A stretch of 28,473 nucleotides of DNA, taken from an uncultured Veillonella sp. (GTDB lineage: Bacteria; Bacillota; Negativicutes; Veillonellales; Veillonellaceae). The notes beneath the pieces were generated by a model. It was not told the DNA's origin. It ran no database searches and worked only from the letters and a program-made list of their open reading frames with translations. The number at the start of each line of letters is the position of its first letter. Position 1 is the stretch's first letter. The stretch is from positions 1-28,473 of the forward strand of contig URQX01000006.1 of the NCBI GenBank assembly GCA_900550175.1. The letters are read 5' to 3'. Below are positions 23,284 through 28,473 of the stretch, piece after piece. The position numbers and the translations under genes were made by a program.

Positions 23284-23820
23284 CTATTTCTCTATAGCCT
23301 CAACTACTTCGCCAATGTACATATAATGCGGTTCCCAGCGATCTTTGCCAACTTGGGTATACATAGACGGATTTGCTGCATAATATTCCTTTACATTATC
23401 CGCTAAATGAGCTTCATCGAATTGATGTTCATACAGTTTTTTACATACAAATGTTACATCTGCTTCTTTAAAAGTCACCCCATTGCCTGCTGCAACTGGT
23501 GTTAGTCCTGAATTAGCCACCTTATCTTCATCGCGGCCAGAATGAGATCCTAAATAACCAAGTGCTTTGCGATGGCTTTCAGGAAAGAAACTAACTGTAA
23601 ACGTATCATATTTAGCCATGAACTCTTGTGTATAACGAGCTGGATGAATGTACACTGTCACCGTGGACATGTCGCCACCATTAGGGCCCCATACATTGCC
23701 CATACTGCCCCAACTAACGGTACAAGTATTAAAGTCATCAATCGTGCCAGCTGTAACAAGAGCCCAACGATCTTCAAACATAGAAAAAGCTTTATAATCC
23801 TTTGTTTCAAATGCTTTCAT
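23284..23820 (-). CDS. Flavin reductase-like domain protein
   Basis: A 178-residue FMN-binding split-barrel protein of the flavin-reductase (DIM6/NTAB) type. WALVTAGTIDDFNTCTVSWG (about 19-38) matches the strand and turn that hold FMN, STVTVYIHPARYT (52-64) the next strand, and DTFTVSFFPESHRKALGYLGS (72-92, quoted in part) the typical F-(L/E)-S-R---LG segment. It may reduce flavin or act as a flavoprotein; substrate unknown. GGAGG precedes the ATG by six bases. The plus-strand RNA promoter at 23844 begins only 24 bases upstream, so the two transcription units must face or overlap each other here. Confidence 0.8.
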   Translation of the reverse strand: MKAFETKDYKAFSMFEDRWALVTAGTIDDFNTCTVSWGSMGNVWGPNGGDMSTVTVYIHPARYTQEFMAKYDTFTVSFFPESHRKALGYLGSHSGRDEDKVANSGLTPVAAGNGVTFKEADVTFVCKKLYEHQFDEAHLADNVKEYYAANPSMYTQVGKDRWEPHYMYIGEVVEAIEK

Positions 23821-23843
23821 AATGACCTCCGGTTTATCTTAAT

Positions 23844-23872
23844 TTGACGATATATATCTTTAACTCTATAAT
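23844..23872 (+). promoter_or_regulatory. Promoter of RNA module copy 1
   Basis: TTGACG (23844-23849), 17-base spacer, TATAAT (23867-23872). It matches the consensus in 11 of 12 positions and is repeated in the other copies. Confidence 0.8.
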
Positions 23873-23878
23873 AGTAAA

Positions 23879-23990
23879 TAGAGATAGGCAACGAGTGCTT
23901 CCATTAGGCTCATCCCTGAACATAATAAAACATCTAGAAATGGCCTTTCGTTGTCAGCTACCAGTTGGTAACGAAGGGCTATTTGTCATT
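23879..23990 (+). ncRNA. Antisense RNA (putative type I antitoxin), copy 1
   Basis: About 110 bases from the predicted start to the end of a terminator-like hairpin: AAATGGCCTTTCGTT (23938-23952) pairs with AACGAAGGGCTATTT (23970-23984). Two of the pairs are G-U on the plus strand and would be A-C on the minus strand, so the RNA is read on the plus strand. Its 3' end overlaps the last codons of the convergent toxin-like gene, and its whole length is antisense to the toxin mRNA's 3' region if that mRNA continues. This is the layout of TxpA/RatA and BsrG/SR4 systems. The 5' third differs from copies 2 and 3, as expected if base pairing determines specificity. Confidence 0.7.
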
Positions 23991-24080
23991 ATTACGACAA
24001 ATCTGCACTATCAATGCTCCGAACGATATAACTACTGTTAATATCCCTAGGACAATCATTATGATTTCGTAGGCACTCAT
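23979..24080 (-). CDS. Small hydrophobic toxin-like peptide (type I, holin-like toxin family)
   Basis: A 33-residue peptide: short polar start MSAYEI, one membrane helix (about residues 6-27, IMIVLGILTVVISFG onward) and a charged tail ICRNNDK. This plan matches the putative holin-like toxins (TxpA/BsrG-like) of Firmicutes, which insert in the membrane. The start at 24080 follows GGGGGTGAG by four bases; a longer frame to 24164 would run through that ribosome site and through the promoter. The ribosome site is paired in an 8-bp hairpin (24088-24109), a second hairpin sits near the predicted 5' end, and an antisense RNA converges on the 3' end. No experimental support; family assignment is by pattern. 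Confidence 0.75.
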   Translation of the reverse strand: MSAYEIIMIVLGILTVVISFGALIVQICRNNDK

Positions 24081-24087
24081 AGGCTCA

Positions 24088-24124
24088 CCCCCTTTAATAA
24101 AAAAGGGGGACCCAACCTCGTTGG
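24088..24124 (-). promoter_or_regulatory. 5' leader hairpins that hide the toxin ribosome site
   Basis: On the minus strand, CCAAC-GAG-GTTGG (24124-24112) forms near the 5' end, then CCCCCTTT (24109-24102) pairs with AAAGGGGG (24095-24088) across a 6-base loop. The second hairpin contains most of the Shine-Dalgarno sequence, so translation should be blocked until the RNA is refolded or processed. Confidence 0.75.
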
Positions 24125-24132
24125 CTACTTTT

Positions 24133-24161
24133 ATTATATAGCGAACTAATATGCGACACAA
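24133..24161 (-). promoter_or_regulatory. Probable promoter of the toxin-like gene
   Basis: Minus strand TTGTGT (24161-24156), 17-base spacer, TATAAT (24138-24133). Transcription would begin near 24126, just before the 5' hairpin. Confidence 0.6.
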
Positions 24162-24260
24162 CAAGCATTATATTATATAAATATATGAATATACTAAGAA
24201 AAGCTGAGCTGTTTATAGATATAACTAGCTTAGCTATTTGTCTTTTGTGAAACAACTAAA

Positions 24261-24293
24261 AAACCGAGCTACCAAAACATAGTAGCTCGGTTT
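24261..24293. terminator. Bidirectional terminator between module copy 1 and the small membrane protein gene
   Basis: A perfect 12-bp stem (24261-24272 with 24282-24293), loop of 9, with T runs on both strands. Confidence 0.85.
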
Positions 24294-24320
24294 TTGATTT
24301 ATGTAATATTTGAAAGAAGT

Positions 24321-24722
24321 TTAATAATTCACCAATGGAATACTCAAAACACTGGAAACCACAATTACGATATATACCAAGAGAGTTAATTTTAGCAAAA
24401 GTAATAAGATTCCAAACAGGATTTTATAGATAGGTGCTTCTTGTTTCTTAGATCGTATCCAGTCTTTAATGTCATAATATATTTTGGGTTTGTTAAAAGC
24501 TGGCCGTAATAGCTTACACCATAGAACAAGCCACAGAATACAGCATATATTACCAAAGAGAAAAAATAAAAACAGGCCAAAATGCTCCACTGAATATATT
24601 TTTAAAGCATAGATGTCATAGAGTAGCTGAGTAAACGTCTCTACAGAGTTAATCCATAGATAGACAAGATAAGCCTTAAGAAAAAGCACTGATATAGTTT
24701 TGATGTATTTGAGTTTACTCAT
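24321..24722 (-). CDS. Small membrane protein, WCKxLxPAF family (paralog A)
   Basis: A 133-residue protein with hydrophobic segments near residues 8-30, 44-70 and 97-130. After the second segment it carries LWCKLLRPAFNKPKIYYDIKDW, shared almost residue for residue with the protein at 27,542-27,976 (LWCKKLYPAFDKPQIYY). FGNI in the second segment is also shared. Length, spacing and topology agree, so the two are paralogs; function unknown. AGGAGA precedes the ATG at 24722; an upstream start at 24761 has no ribosome site. It lies alone between two RNA modules. Confidence 0.65.
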   Translation of the reverse strand: MSKLKYIKTISVLFLKAYLVYLWINSVETFTQLLYDIYALKIYSVEHFGLFLFFLFGNICCILWLVLWCKLLRPAFNKPKIYYDIKDWIRSKKQEAPIYKILFGILLLLLKLTLLVYIVIVVSSVLSIPLVNY

Positions 24723-24879
24723 TGGCTTTCTCCTATCTAATACCATAAAACTTAAAAACAAAATTTCTTATTGAGTTAATATTTTAATCCATACTTGGTT
24801 TAGTGCCTATTATCTTAAGTTTATATTTTAGATTGTATAAGGGTTATTTCTAATTAGTATGTATAAGGTTTATCTTAAT

Positions 24880-24909
24880 TTGACGATATATATCTTTTAT
24901 CACTATAAT
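24880..24909 (+). promoter_or_regulatory. Promoter of RNA module copy 2
   Basis: TTGACG (24880-24885), 18-base spacer, TATAAT (24904-24909). Confidence 0.75.
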
Positions 24910-24915
24910 ATAAGT

Positions 24916-25025
24916 AGATAGTCAGACGAGTAGTGACGTCAGGCGCATCTCTAGTTACACAAAAGCATGTAGAAATGGCCTTTTCGTTTTATCTAATTTC
25001 CGAAGAAACGAAGGGCTATTTTGCT
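24916..25025 (+). ncRNA. Structured RNA, module copy 2 (orphan antitoxin-like)
   Basis: A 5' stem GACG/CGTC (24925-24928 with 24937-24940), an A-A mismatch, and GTC/GGC (24921-24923 with 24942-24944), the middle pair being U-G. The 3' hairpin pairs 24973-24989 with 25006-25021. No toxin-like peptide is found on the opposite strand here, so the RNA has no local target. Confidence 0.65.
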
Positions 25026-25077
25026 ATTTCTAGACAAATAAGCATCATATTATATAAATATATGAATAAATTAATCA

Positions 25078-25119
25078 AAGCTGAGCTAATTCTATGAATT
25101 AAAAGCTCGGCTTTTTTCA
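25078..25119 (+). terminator. Terminator at the end of module copy 2
   Basis: AAGCTGAGCT (25078-25087) pairs with AGCTCGGCTT (25104-25113), with an inner AATT/AATT helix and TTTTTT tail. The single non-Watson-Crick pair is U-G on the plus strand. It may also stop the minus-strand gene at 25140, less efficiently. Confidence 0.7.
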
Positions 25120-25139
25120 TAGGTATGATAAGAATATAA

Positions 25140-25715
25140 TTACTTATAAATTATGATTCTACTTACTTTATCACCTTTTTGTTCAAATTGTATGCCATGC
25201 ATCATATCAGTTCGATAGCGGTATTTCCCATAGAACCATCGATTGTTGGAATCTACTAAATCAGGTCTGCCATATACATTAAGGACCTTTCGCATGGAGT
25301 CGCCGACGGCAATTCCTCTATGTGTTGTGGCATCACGATTCTCGATTATCATATAGGTAACAACAGGTCCTACGCCATCCATTTTAAAGTTCCCAAATGT
25401 AACACCACCATAGGTAAGTCCTCTACTAGTTTCTTTAGTAGGCTGTCCTAGACTAGCTTTCACACTATCAAATGTATTGCCTAGTGAAACACCAAGGATC
25501 ATCATATCCTCTTCTGGCAAGGTATCCCCTAGAATTTGCCCGCCCGCATAATGAGTATATTGCTCGGCTTTTGGCCAATCGTTAGATTGCTTCGCTGCAT
25601 TTGTTTCAAGTCGGTCCCAAGTTTTGCTCAACCAACTTGCATCTGTCACATAGTTATAGCCACTTACCAATTGTAGGCCTATAACAAGCCCTGTAATAAT
25701 ACATGTTCTCTTCAT
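25140..25715 (-). CDS. Secreted protein with two BamE/SmpA-like repeats
   Basis: A 191-residue exported protein (signal peptide about residues 1-25). The mature part has two related halves: LGVSLGNTFDSVKASLGQP (76-94) then YGGVTFGNF, and GIAVGDSMRKVLNVYGRP (133-150) then NRWFYGKYRY. Each has the G--(V/L)G-----V---(Y/L)G-P pattern of SmpA/OmlA-type beta-alpha units that occur in envelope proteins. Function unknown. The ribosome site is GGAGAGAGA, perfectly complementary over nine bases to the candidate small RNA at 21,686-21,840. It follows the gene at 25,773 by 57 bases with no terminator, so the two probably share a transcript. Confidence 0.65.
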   Translation of the reverse strand: MKRTCIITGLVIGLQLVSGYNYVTDASWLSKTWDRLETNAAKQSNDWPKAEQYTHYAGGQILGDTLPEEDMMILGVSLGNTFDSVKASLGQPTKETSRGLTYGGVTFGNFKMDGVGPVVTYMIIENRDATTHRGIAVGDSMRKVLNVYGRPDLVDSNNRWFYGKYRYRTDMMHGIQFEQKGDKVSRIIIYK

Positions 25716-25772
25716 AGTCTCTCTCCTAAACTAACTTATAAACAACTCAAACTAACAACTTTATATAAAACC

Positions 25773-27029
25773 TTATTGATTCAATAGTTTTACCCATTCC
25801 ATATACCAAGGAATAAATATTGGACCACTTTCTAGTTTCTCTTTATAGGTCCCATCTTCTCTCCATTGTGGCTCTTTTCGTAACTTTGCCGCATCATTAA
25901 ATCCTACATATTCAATCATATCTCTCCATTGTTTATGCGTGTAAGATGTTTTACTTTCATCATAATTAATACGATAACTGTAAAAGTACACAGAATCTTT
26001 CACAACATGACGGAGATAGGATTCACCATTAGGCTTGTAAGAATCAATCAAGGAGCCTGCGATTCCATTATTCCATACGACTGCATATTGCGTAGGTGTT
26101 TCTAAATCATTATATTTTTTCAAATAAGAAAGTATGGAACTCTTAATGACCGTTCCATCTCGTTTTTCACCGAGTATTGAGGTACGCACTACACGTATTT
26201 TAGAACCTGTATCCTCATAGGTTCTCACATCATATTGACTATTTTCTACAGCCTCGCTCACTAGCTTTGCAGTCTTAGGAACGCGATAACTAAAATTGCC
26301 CCAATGCTCAAGGCGACTATACGTATCTAACCCAGATAGCGACTCTATAGAGGGAATAATATAATTACTCATTACCACTTCTGGTGATTTATCTTGATAC
26401 GGATCTTCCGTATTAACCCAACCGCCATAAGTAATTCCATAAGTAGTCTTTGAATCATTCGGAGTAAACTCCGTATACATTATATGAGCACTGTTTGACA
26501 TGAGCTTCCAAGAGGCATTCTGCAAACCTGGATAATTATATTTGCCTTCACCTTCAGCATATTTGTTAAGCGCCTTACCATGTGGTGGCCCTACCATTAA
26601 AAATGCACTAAGACTTCGAACAGCAAATAAAGGACCCTCTCCAGACTTAGACTCTACAGAATCACCACGAAAACTAATATTTGGCATGGATAATCGGATA
26701 TTCTTATCCCCTTCATGAAGCAATACAACTGTAGACTGAGAGGAATCAGCTAACTCCAATGCCTTAGCCAATCCAGGCCGCTCACGATACAACTTATCCA
26801 TCCCAGATGTAGGATTTACAGGTTGTGATTTTATAAATTCACTATAATCCTCTGCATTCTGCTCTGCTACTGCATTAATATGACGATAATTTTCATAGGT
26901 ATTGGCAGGAATACTCGCGTCTGCCCCAGGCATAGGAGGCTGTCCGGCTGGCACTTCGATCTGTACAGCACTTACATTTATGGTGAAAGCAGTTGCTACT
27001 GCCATCATAATTACACTTTTACGTAACAT
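25773..27029 (-). CDS. Secreted protein of unknown function
   Basis: A 418-residue exported protein: signal peptide MLRKSVIMMAVATAF onward with likely cleavage after VSA near residue 22. The mature protein begins with a Pro-rich stretch (VPAGQPPMPGADASIP) and has no cysteine and no further membrane segment. I recognise no domain; the middle (SAFLMVGPPHGKALNKYAEG) and the Tyr/Trp-rich C-terminus are probably globular. GAGAGGG before the ATG supports the start. First gene of a likely two-gene unit with the secreted protein at 25,140. It is bounded by RNA modules on both sides of that unit. Confidence 0.6.
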   Translation of the reverse strand: MLRKSVIMMAVATAFTINVSAVQIEVPAGQPPMPGADASIPANTYENYRHINAVAEQNAEDYSEFIKSQPVNPTSGMDKLYRERPGLAKALELADSSQSTVVLLHEGDKNIRLSMPNISFRGDSVESKSGEGPLFAVRSLSAFLMVGPPHGKALNKYAEGEGKYNYPGLQNASWKLMSNSAHIMYTEFTPNDSKTTYGITYGGWVNTEDPYQDKSPEVVMSNYIIPSIESLSGLDTYSRLEHWGNFSYRVPKTAKLVSEAVENSQYDVRTYEDTGSKIRVVRTSILGEKRDGTVIKSSILSYLKKYNDLETPTQYAVVWNNGIAGSLIDSYKPNGESYLRHVVKDSVYFYSYRINYDESKTSYTHKQWRDMIEYVGFNDAAKLRKEPQWREDGTYKEKLESGPIFIPWYMEWVKLLNQ

Positions 27030-27160
27030 AAAACCCTCTCTTTTTCTTCTCTCACATTACAACAAAATAAGCACAACCTTATTAGCATAAGTATACTATG
27101 CAAATAAGACTGTGCCTATTATTAATAATTTTATAATTTAGTATATAGGATTTACTTCTA

Positions 27161-27220
27161 ATTGATATTTCTAAGATTGATATTTATGAGATTGATATTT
27201 ATGAGATTGATATTTATAAG
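27161..27220. repeat. Four 15-base tandem repeats before the module copy 3 promoter
   Basis: ATTGATATTTCTAAG, ATTGATATTTATGAG twice and ATTGATATTTATAAG, in direct succession and ending 12 bases before the -35 element. Copy 2 has only one degenerate unit at this place. Confidence 0.85.
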
Positions 27221-27232
27221 ATTTATCTCCAT

Positions 27233-27261
27233 TTGACGATATATATCTTTATCCCTATAAT
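27233..27261 (+). promoter_or_regulatory. Promoter of RNA module copy 3
   Basis: TTGACG (27233-27238), 17-base spacer, TATAAT (27256-27261). Confidence 0.8.
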
Positions 27262-27267
27262 ATAAGA

Positions 27268-27398
27268 AGATAGCCAGACGAGTCGAAACGTCAGGCTCAT
27301 CTCTAAACTAAATGAAACACATAGAAATGGCCTTTTCGTTTTATACTAATCTCCAGATTAGTGGAAATGAAGGGCTATTTGTCTTTTGTAAGACAAAT
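27268..27398 (+). ncRNA. Structured RNA, module copy 3 (orphan antitoxin-like)
   Basis: A 5' hairpin AGCC-A-GACG/CGTC-A-GGCT (27272-27280 with 27289-27297). The 3' hairpin pairs 27325-27341 with 27365-27380 and has an extra apical helix ACTAATC/GATTAGT (27345-27362). A further perfect hairpin, ATTTGTCTT-TTGT-AAGACAAAT, follows at 27377-27398. Pairing positions vary between copies while pairing is kept, which argues for a maintained RNA fold. Confidence 0.65.
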
Positions 27399-27415
27399 AT
27401 ACGAATAAACTAATA

Positions 27416-27457
27416 AAAGCCAAGCTATTTTTAAATATGAATAGCTTGGCTTTTTCA
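27416..27457. terminator. Terminator at the end of module copy 3
   Basis: A perfect 14-bp stem (27416-27429 with 27440-27453), loop of 10, plus-strand tail TTTTTC. It may also end the minus-strand gene at 27542. Confidence 0.8.
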
Positions 27458-27541
27458 TTGTTTAAATAGGTTTAGAGCGTATCAGAAACAAAATATACGT
27501 ACTCAAAAGCTAACAAAATATCAGTCTAGCAATAATCAGAA

Positions 27542-27976
27542 CTAGAGCAAATGAAGAGACACAAAAATAACAATAGCTAAGACAATAATAGTGCCATGCA
27601 TGAACAAACCTAACTTTATAAAAATTTCTATGCCATGAAATATAAGCATCCCTACAAAGGATTCTTCTTTTAGAGAAATGCTCCAAGCCTTAACTCTATA
27701 ATAAATTTGAGGCTTATCAAATGCGGGGTATAGTTTTTTACACCACAAAATAAGCCACGGTAAAATCCAAATATTCCCAAAGGTAAATATCAATACGGGA
27801 AGATAATGCCCTAATGGGTATGCTTCTAATACATATCGATCATAGAGTAATTGATAGAAAACCCAAATAGAGGCTCCCCAAATAAGCAAAAGTATAAGCT
27901 TTAACAAGAGCCCAAAAACAAGTTTAATAATAATCTTGAGTCTATTTACAATTCTAGCCATTCTAGTACTATTCAT
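27542..27976 (-). CDS. Small membrane protein, WCKxLxPAF family (paralog B)
   Basis: A 144-residue protein with hydrophobic segments near residues 14-42, 57-80 and 108-142. It shares FGNI, LWCKKLYPAFDKPQIYY and K-W with the protein at 24,321-24,722, in the same positions relative to the membrane segments. Function unknown. It starts six bases after the stop of the upstream gene with only a weak ribosome site, so coupling to that gene is likely; an internal ATG (27961) is an alternative start. Confidence 0.65.
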   Translation of the reverse strand: MNSTRMARIVNRLKIIIKLVFGLLLKLILLLIWGASIWVFYQLLYDRYVLEAYPLGHYLPVLIFTFGNIWILPWLILWCKKLYPAFDKPQIYYRVKAWSISLKEESFVGMLIFHGIEIFIKLGLFMHGTIIVLAIVIFVSLHLL

Positions 27977-27982
27977 AAACTA

Positions 27983-28473
27983 TCACGGCTCATCATCATA
28001 GGCAATGCCATATACTTTTTTATACATCAAATTAGGCAATTTATATTTTTCGTCACCAAATTCAGCAGGTAGAATCATAGCTTTTAGGTTTTCTGCATAC
28101 ACACGTTGTTGGCGAATTTGTCCATTATTGTAATAGGTACCGCCATCATTAACGGTTCCAGTGATACCTGAGTTTCCTTGTTTTGCACGCCAAATAGAGA
28201 TATATGGCGTCTTATTACCTTGTTTTAAACTTTTATCATGATCATTAATCAAATGGCGCAAAGAACGATCCATTTGGTAATCGTATTGTACTGAAAGTCC
28301 TTGAATCATATTAGCAGCAGGCATAGAAACATAGATGACCGCTTCGATACGATGATGACCATTCGGTGCCGTTACAGACTTAACAGATGAAAGGTCCAAA
28401 TATTTTCCATCCCCTCGTCCAGAGTCAGCACTCGAATCGATGTGCTCAAATCGCTCTGAGTTTAATAAGTCAG
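27983..28473 (-). CDS. Protein of unknown function, 5' end outside the window
   Basis: The reading frame stays open from its stop at 27983 to the window edge (163 codons), so the gene begins further out; an apparent TTG start at 28399 is not needed. The visible C-terminal part is soluble-looking, with alternating strands (HHRIEAVIYVSM, VYAENLKAMILPAEFG) and no membrane segment. I do not recognise the family. It is followed by small membrane protein paralog B, an arrangement like the TPR lipoprotein and membrane protein pair at 2588-3606. Confidence 0.6.
   Translation of the reverse strand, partial: DLLNSERFEHIDSSADSGRGDGKYLDLSSVKSVTAPNGHHRIEAVIYVSMPAANMIQGLSVQYDYQMDRSLRHLINDHDKSLKQGNKTPYISIWRAKQGNSGITGTVNDGGTYYNNGQIRQQRVYAENLKAMILPAEFGDEKYKLPNLMYKKVYGIAYDDEP

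Larger units (their letters stand above)
23831..24238. repeat. RNA module copy 1 (with toxin gene)
   Basis: The complete version of a module seen three times. It consists of a plus-strand promoter, RNA and terminator-like hairpin (23844-23990), a minus-strand toxin-like gene (23979-24080), its promoter region with ATATTATATAAATATATGAA (about 24170-24190), and a decayed AGCTGAGCT/AGCTTAGCT hairpin (to about 24238). Copies 2 and 3 share both flanks but not the toxin. Confidence 0.75.
24800..25113. repeat. RNA module copy 2 (toxin missing)
   Basis: Shares with copy 3 a stretch of about 80 bases before the promoter (GCCTATTAT, later TTTCTAATTAG or CTTCTAATTGA), then the promoter, RNA and hairpin. 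After GACAAAT it jumps directly to AAGCATCATATTATATAAAT, the toxin promoter region of copy 1; about 160 bases corresponding to 24003-24163 are absent. Confidence 0.75.
24723..25139. other. 417-base region holding RNA module copy 2
   Basis: No protein gene is supported. The left part is presumably the promoter of paralog A; from about 24800 onward it is module copy 2. Confidence 0.6.
27113..27453. repeat. RNA module copy 3 (toxin missing)
   Basis: Same order as copy 2. After GACAAAT the sequence continues ATACGAATAAACTAATAAAA, equal to the far flank of copy 1, so the toxin gene and its promoter are absent. The left break falls at the same GACAAAT as in copy 2; the right break is about 20 bases further on. 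Confidence 0.75.
27030..27541. other. 512-base region holding RNA module copy 3
   Basis: No coding sequence is supported. It contains 15-base tandem repeats, the promoter, RNA and terminator of module copy 3, and about 85 bases with no visible signal before the next gene. Confidence 0.6.

Noticed and set aside
23979..24164. 61-codon frame including the toxin-like peptide
   Set aside because: Its extra N-terminal 28 codons run through the predicted promoter, transcript start and ribosome site of the 33-residue frame, which has a strong Shine-Dalgarno of its own.
27272..27297. Hammerhead-ribozyme-like core (CAGACGAG then CGAAAC) in module copy 3
   Set aside because: The invariant U of CUGANGA is A, stem II would be absent, and copy 2 lacks GAAA at the same place. 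The segment is better explained as a simple stem-loop.

Overview
The window looks like chromosomal DNA of a Veillonella-like organism (Negativicutes: didermic, anaerobic, AT-rich Firmicutes relatives). This is inferred from gene content: several lipoproteins with lipoboxes, a large FAD/Fe-S D-lactate dehydrogenase suited to lactate fermentation, a GlpT-type antiporter, Gram-positive-style AGGAGG ribosome sites and compact intrinsic terminators. No rRNA, tRNA, IS element, CRISPR array or prophage was seen.

Layout. 1-3,780: rarD, a DUF3829-type lipoprotein, a HicB-family gene without a visible HicA, and a TPR lipoprotein plus small membrane protein pair. 3,800-9,700: D-lactate dehydrogenase, a TSUP anion transporter and a ClC chloride transporter, all on the minus strand. 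9,690-14,790: iron-type alcohol dehydrogenase, a NagZ-like lipoprotein, a BFD-type [2Fe-2S] protein, an M50 protease paired with a carboxymuconolactone-decarboxylase-like protein, and a small secreted protein. 14,948-18,060: an OhrR-like regulator divergent from a nitroreductase, then glpT. 18,089-19,750: a membrane-only relative of copper P-type ATPases with a CsoR-like dyad and tandem repeats upstream, then an ArsC/Spx-family protein. 19,834-23,820: a complete higBA system, a DUF554 protein, a candidate small RNA, tag with a coupled membrane gene, and a flavin-reductase-like protein.

The most unusual part is 23,830-27,460. A structured RNA module occurs three times on the plus strand (near 23,880, 24,916 and 27,268), each with a near-consensus promoter and a terminator-like hairpin whose G-U pairs fix the strand. 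The first copy converges on a 33-residue hydrophobic toxin-like peptide gene whose Shine-Dalgarno is locked in a hairpin, which looks like a type I toxin-antitoxin locus. The other two copies keep the RNA and flanking terminator but lack the toxin. The modules separate minus-strand accessory cassettes of secreted and small membrane proteins, two of which are clear paralogs with a third likely relative near 2.6 kb.

A second noteworthy element is a candidate small RNA (about 21,686-21,840, minus strand) carrying two copies of a CU-rich anti-Shine-Dalgarno-like motif. One copy is perfectly complementary over nine bases to the ribosome site of the secreted-protein gene at 25,140-25,715. Functions come from reading translations and motifs only; no database search was run.
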